Shown here: positions 5,585-5,780 of the stretch, piece by piece
How the letters are laid out: every line of letters starts with the position of its first letter
How positions within the stretch are numbered: position 1 is the stretch's first letter
DNA from: Caldilineae bacterium
Lineage (GTDB): Bacteria; Chloroflexota; Anaerolineae; J102
NCBI GenBank assembly: GCA_003694905.1
Contig: RFJM01000567.1
Location: 1 to 5,780, forward strand
Length of the DNA: 5,780 nucleotides
Direction of reading: 5' to 3'
The notes under the pieces: generated by a model
The model's input: only the letters and a program-made list of their open reading frames with translations
Database searches by the model: none
Told to the model about the DNA's origin: nothing
Made by a program: the position numbers and the translations under genes

Positions 5585-5780
5585 ATTCGACTCGGTTCTA
5601 AAGTCTGTTGGTGGCAGAAGGAGGGGGGTGTGTCTTAGTTTGGGGGCAGCTCGCGGGCAGCGCCCCCGGAAAAAGAGGCGGCCCGACCCGACCAGACGGC
5701 TAACGATCGTTTCAGCTTGCCAAGCCGTGCTGTGTGGGCCGGCATCCGGACAGGCTGTCCAGCCTGTCCCACATCCAGCC
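5585..5780. other. Non-coding upstream region to the window edge
   Basis: No convincing gene is present on either strand. Visible items are a G-run stretch (5620-5628), an inverted repeat GGGGGC (5642-5647) with GCCCCC (5662-5667) around a 14-nt loop, a 10-bp perfect palindrome AACGATCGTT (5702-5711), and the edge palindrome listed separately. Neither hairpin is followed by a T-run in the expected direction, so no terminator is called. One minus-strand frame is open across much of this stretch, but it has no start signal or recognisable protein character. Confidence 0.5.
5748..5769. repeat. 22-bp near-perfect palindrome, candidate dispersed intergenic repeat
   Basis: GGACAGGCTG (5748-5757) and CAGCCTGTCC (5760-5769) are exact reverse complements separated by only TC. 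Palindromes built on ACAGGCTG/CAGCCTGT occur as dispersed intergenic elements in some large environmental genomes, from memory. The element is close to the window edge, so its full extent is unknown. It could be a REP-like unit, part of a MITE, or a hairpin at the end of the next gene. Confidence 0.5.

Noticed and set aside
5642..5667. Inverted repeat GGGGGC/GCCCCC as a terminator
   Set aside because: The stem is 6 bp with a 14-nt loop that does not extend, and no T-run follows on either strand in the right direction.
5712..5780. Open minus-strand frame entering from the right edge and ending at TGA near 5712
   Set aside because: It is only about 22 codons, spans the palindromic repeat and shows no protein-like character.

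Overview
The window is a GC-rich (about 60% by eye), gene-dense bacterial segment. It holds five complete genes on the minus strand and the 3' end of one gene on the plus strand. There is no sign of phage, insertion sequence, CRISPR or RNA gene. Organism: no marker fixes it. The high GC, sigma70-type promoters, an adenylate kinase with a zinc-type LID, a decaprenyl-phosphate phosphoribosyltransferase-like UbiA protein and a GGACAGGCTG/CAGCCTGTCC intergenic palindrome would fit a Chloroflexota-like environmental bacterium. That is a low-confidence inference.

Layout from left to right. Positions 2-178 (+) are the C-terminal end of endonuclease V (nfi). It runs tail to tail into a TerC-family membrane protein (175-1089, -), and the two stop codons overlap by 2 bp. 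TerC has its own strong promoter-like sequence (TTGACG-17-TATAGT, 1125-1153). To the right come a Gfo/Idh/MocA-family NAD(P)-dependent oxidoreductase (1225-2217, -), a GlcD-type FAD-linked oxidase (2271-3665, -), an adenylate kinase with a Cys-Cys-Cys-Asp LID zinc site (3750-4439, -) and a UbiA-superfamily prenyltransferase most like decaprenyl-phosphate phosphoribosyltransferase (4527-5453, -). Positions 5454-5780 are non-coding: a leader with a hairpin and a repeated 13-mer, a promoter (TTGACC-17-TAAGAT, 5556-5584), and a 22-bp palindrome at the right edge.

The four genes ubiA-like, adk, glcD and gfo run in one direction with gaps of 87, 84 and 53 bp. Only the promoter before the ubiA-like gene is convincing, so they may form one transcription unit. 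The gene set is mixed. The prenyltransferase points to polyprenyl-phosphate-pentose synthesis for the cell envelope, adk to nucleotide balance, and the other two to oxidation or reduction of hydroxy-acids or sugars. A shared envelope-sugar role is possible but speculative. Three annotated starts were moved inward from the longest open frame (ubiA-like, adk, glcD) on ribosome-binding-site grounds, and for the ubiA-like gene also on promoter position. I see no clear previously undescribed system. The most unusual items are the gene neighbourhood, the ubiA leader and the edge palindrome.
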